Shown here one piece after another: positions 6,717 through 8,580 of a stretch of DNA of 8,580 nt; position 1 is the stretch's first letter; each line of letters opens with the position of its first letter. Source of the DNA: Gammaproteobacteria bacterium (GTDB lineage: Bacteria; Pseudomonadota; Gammaproteobacteria; BMS3Bbin11); NCBI GenBank assembly GCA_030617565.1, contig JAUWVE010000060.1, positions 1-8,580 of the forward strand, in the 5' to 3' direction. The notes under the pieces are model-generated. The model had not been told where the DNA came from, made no database searches, and worked only from the letters and a program-made list of their open reading frames with translations. The translations under genes and the position numbers were made by a program.

Positions 6717-7271
6717 ATGAATGATGCTGTGCCAGAGAAAAAACTGAAGCTCGCGACCGCCGCCCTGTGCGGTTGCTTTGGCTGCCATATGTCTCTGCTG
6801 GATATCGATGAACGTATTCTTAAACTGGTCGAGCTGGTTGAATTTGACCGTACACCGCTAACTGATATCAAGGCCGTCGGTAATTGTGACATTGGGCTCA
6901 TCGAGGGTGGTGTTGCCAATACAGAAAACGTTGAGGTGCTGCGTGATTTCCGCAGGCACTGCAAGGTACTGGTTGCCTTCGGTGCCTGCGCCGTGAATGG
7001 AGGCATTCCTGCCATGCGTAACCAGTTTGACCTGCAGGACTGCCTGCAAGAGGTTTATCTCGATGGTATCGGTGTCGAAAACCCACATATACCCGATGAT
7101 CCTGAAATCCCGCTATTGCTGGATAAGGTTCACCCGGTACATGAAGTGGTGAAAATTGATTACTTCCTGCCCGGCTGCCCACCTTCAGCGGATACTATCT
7201 GGATCTTCCTGAATGAACTGATAGCCGGCGAAGCGATTACTTTCCCGTATTCATTGATTCACTATGATTGA
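6717..7271 (+). CDS. hoxY: NAD-reducing [NiFe] hydrogenase small subunit HoxY
   Basis: HoxY pairs with HoxH and carries the proximal 4Fe-4S cluster next to the NiFe site. It has 184 residues, within the family range, and no Tat signal, fitting a cytoplasmic enzyme. Cluster ligands are visible as Cys20 and Cys23 in CGCFGCHMS, Cys91 in FGACAVNGG and Cys154 in PGCPPS. The medial and distal clusters of membrane-type small subunits are absent, as is usual for group 3d. SLLDIDER, LTDIK, IEGGVANTEN, GGIPAMRN and HEVVKIDYFLPGCPPS follow the family closely. ATG 6717 immediately follows the hoxU TAA, with GAGGA (6701-6705) upstream. The gene ends in TGA 7269-7271, just before or overlapping hoxH. Confidence 0.96.
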   Translation: MNDAVPEKKLKLATAALCGCFGCHMSLLDIDERILKLVELVEFDRTPLTDIKAVGNCDIGLIEGGVANTENVEVLRDFRRHCKVLVAFGACAVNGGIPAMRNQFDLQDCLQEVYLDGIGVENPHIPDDPEIPLLLDKVHPVHEVVKIDYFLPGCPPSADTIWIFLNELIAGEAITFPYSLIHYD

Positions 7272-7294
7272 GCCCTATTACTGAGACTAAAGAG

Positions 7295-8575
7295 ATGTCA
7301 TCAGAACTCGAAACAGCAGAAAACCCGGAACGACTGAAACGTGTAGTCATTGAGCCGTTGACCCGTGTCGAAGGGCATGGCAAAGTCACACTACTGCAGG
7401 ATAAGCACCAGAACATCATACAGGCCAGGCTGCACATAACCGAGTTCCGCGGCTTCGAGAAATTTATCCAGGGAAGACCCTACTGGGAACTACCTGTTCT
7501 GGTCCAGCGCCTGTGTGGTATCTGCCCGGTAAGTCATCACCTTGCCGCCGCAAAGGCGTGCGACATGATCGTTGGTGCGACCGAGCTCAGCCCCACCGCA
7601 GAAAAAATCCGTCGCCTGATGCACTTCGGCCAGATGCTGCAGTCACACGCCCTGCATTTCTTCCACCTGTGTTCACCCGATCTATTATTTGGCTTTGATG
7701 ATGATATCCGTCACCGCAACATTGTCGGCGTTATCGAAGACCATCCTGAAATCGCCAGGCAGGGTGTCATGCTGCGCAAGTATGGTCAGGAAGTCATACA
7801 CATTACCGCAGGAAAACGTATTCACGGCACCGGCGCTATTCCCGGCGGTATCAACAAGTCGTTAAGCAACGATGAAATCAAATATTTAAAGCGTGATATT
7901 AACCAGGTCATTGGTTGGGCACAGGGAGCTGTCGAGCTGATTAAACGTATCTTTTTCGAACACTACGATTACCACCTGTCATTTGCGACCATTGATAGCA
8001 ACATGCTGAGCCTGGTACACAGTGACGGTGCCTTTGAAATCTACGATGGAGGCCTGCGTGCAAACGATGTCAAAGGCAATACGATCTTTGATCATGTGGA
8101 TTGCAATCGCTACGGCGAATATATAAGAGAGGGCGTAAAAAGCTGGAGTTACATGAAGTTTCCATTTATTACCTCCATAGGACAGGATAATGGTTGGTAT
8201 CGAGTGGGCCCGCTGGCCCGTGTCAACAACTGTGACTTTTTCACCACCCCGCTAGCAGAAAAGGAGCGCAGGGAATTTATCGGCATTGGTGGTGGCCAGC
8301 CGGTACAGTCAACGCTGGCCTTTCACTGGGCGCGACTAATAGAACTGCTGCACTGCACCGAGGCAATTGCCGAGCTGTTAGACGATAGCGATCTCTGCGG
8401 CAAGGCGTTGCTTAGAAAGGGTGAATTACAAAGTAGCGGCATCGGTGTTATCGAGGCGCCTCGTGGCACCCTGTTCCACCAGTACGAAATCAATGATGAT
8501 GGCCTAGTCGAAAAAGCCAACCTGATCGTATCAACCACCTACAATAACCAGGCAATGAATGAGTCCATCCGTTAA
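7295..8575 (+). CDS. hoxH: NAD-reducing [NiFe] hydrogenase large subunit HoxH, C-terminus lost to an in-frame TAA
   Basis: HoxH holds the NiFe(CN)2CO active site. The frame gives 426 residues from ATG 7295, against roughly 460-490 in full-length members. Present are EPLTRVEGHGK (20-30), FRGFEKF, the first metal motif QRLCGICPVSHHLAA (Cys74, Cys77, His81), SYMKFPF, RVGPLARVN and IEAPRGTLFHQY. Missing is the last 60 or so residues with the second ligand motif DPCxxC and the protease-cleaved tail. The frame ends MNESIR then TAA at 8573-8575, followed by GTC GC. Homologues continue R-S-V-A-like here, so the stop sits inside a conserved stretch. As written, the product could not bind nickel and would be inactive. 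A base-call error or a Ser/Gln-to-stop mutation are the likely explanations, and the window ends five bases later. Start: TTG 7268 would overlap the hoxY stop (TTGA) and add nine residues. ATG 7295 fits the family N-terminus better, although neither has a strong ribosome site. Confidence 0.93.
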   Translation: MSSELETAENPERLKRVVIEPLTRVEGHGKVTLLQDKHQNIIQARLHITEFRGFEKFIQGRPYWELPVLVQRLCGICPVSHHLAAAKACDMIVGATELSPTAEKIRRLMHFGQMLQSHALHFFHLCSPDLLFGFDDDIRHRNIVGVIEDHPEIARQGVMLRKYGQEVIHITAGKRIHGTGAIPGGINKSLSNDEIKYLKRDINQVIGWAQGAVELIKRIFFEHYDYHLSFATIDSNMLSLVHSDGAFEIYDGGLRANDVKGNTIFDHVDCNRYGEYIREGVKSWSYMKFPFITSIGQDNGWYRVGPLARVNNCDFFTTPLAEKERREFIGIGGGQPVQSTLAFHWARLIELLHCTEAIAELLDDSDLCGKALLRKGELQSSGIGVIEAPRGTLFHQYEINDDGLVEKANLIVSTTYNNQAMNESIR

Positions 8576-8580
8576 GTCGC

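Noticed and set aside
7268..7270. TTG start for hoxH overlapping the hoxY stop
   Set aside because: Possible by coupling geometry, but TTG is a rare start, no Shine-Dalgarno precedes it, and the family N-terminus begins nearer EPLTRVEGHGK. ATG 7295 is preferred, with uncertainty stated.
7264..7284. Six-codon frame (ATG to TGA) at the hoxY-hoxH junction
   Set aside because: Very short, out of frame with hoxH and without its own ribosome site. It most likely arises by chance.

Overview
The window looks like a chromosomal segment of a gammaproteobacterium. This is inferred from gene content and protein similarity, and the exact taxon cannot be read from the sequence. The organism probably uses or makes H2 through an NAD-linked [NiFe] hydrogenase. 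The second half carries four subunit genes of a bidirectional (group 3d, Hox-type) hydrogenase in the order hoxF-hoxU-hoxY-hoxH. They are packed with overlaps or no gap, behind a recognisable sigma70-like promoter at about 4113-4140.

Left part (2-1602, + strand): an Old Yellow Enzyme family flavin oxidoreductase (NemA-like) runs in from the left edge but has an in-frame TAG at 140-142, where the family usually has Tyr. It has also lost an otherwise conserved Arg near its C-terminus, so it looks like a pseudogene. A TetR-family regulator with a Cys pair in its ligand domain follows 23 bases later. The pair resembles the nemRA electrophile-response arrangement, in the opposite gene order.

Middle part (1625-4099): a small phage/plasmid-type DksA/TraR zinc-finger protein lies on the - strand, convergent with the regulator, with a strong Shine-Dalgarno and a perfect 9-bp hairpin in its leader. 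A 345-bp spacer without convincing genes contains a second, diverged copy of the hairpin-arm sequence. Next comes a 592-residue SLC13-type anion permease with two internal RCK_C (TrkA-C) domains, then a run of seven degenerate 7-bp repeats just after its stop.

Right part (4189-8575): HoxF (FMN, NADH site, 4Fe-4S, fused NuoE-like domain), HoxU (2Fe-2S and 4Fe-4S relay), HoxY (proximal 4Fe-4S) and HoxH (NiFe large subunit). Together they would pass electrons between the NiFe site and NAD(H). The main anomaly is that HoxH stops at TAA 8573-8575, about 60 residues before its family end. The second NiFe-ligand motif (DPCxxC) and the maturation cleavage site are therefore absent from the reading frame. 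The two codons after the stop still match the family, so this is a nonsense mutation or a base-call error rather than a natural end. With the OYE gene, the window holds two premature stops, and sequence quality should be checked before biology is inferred.
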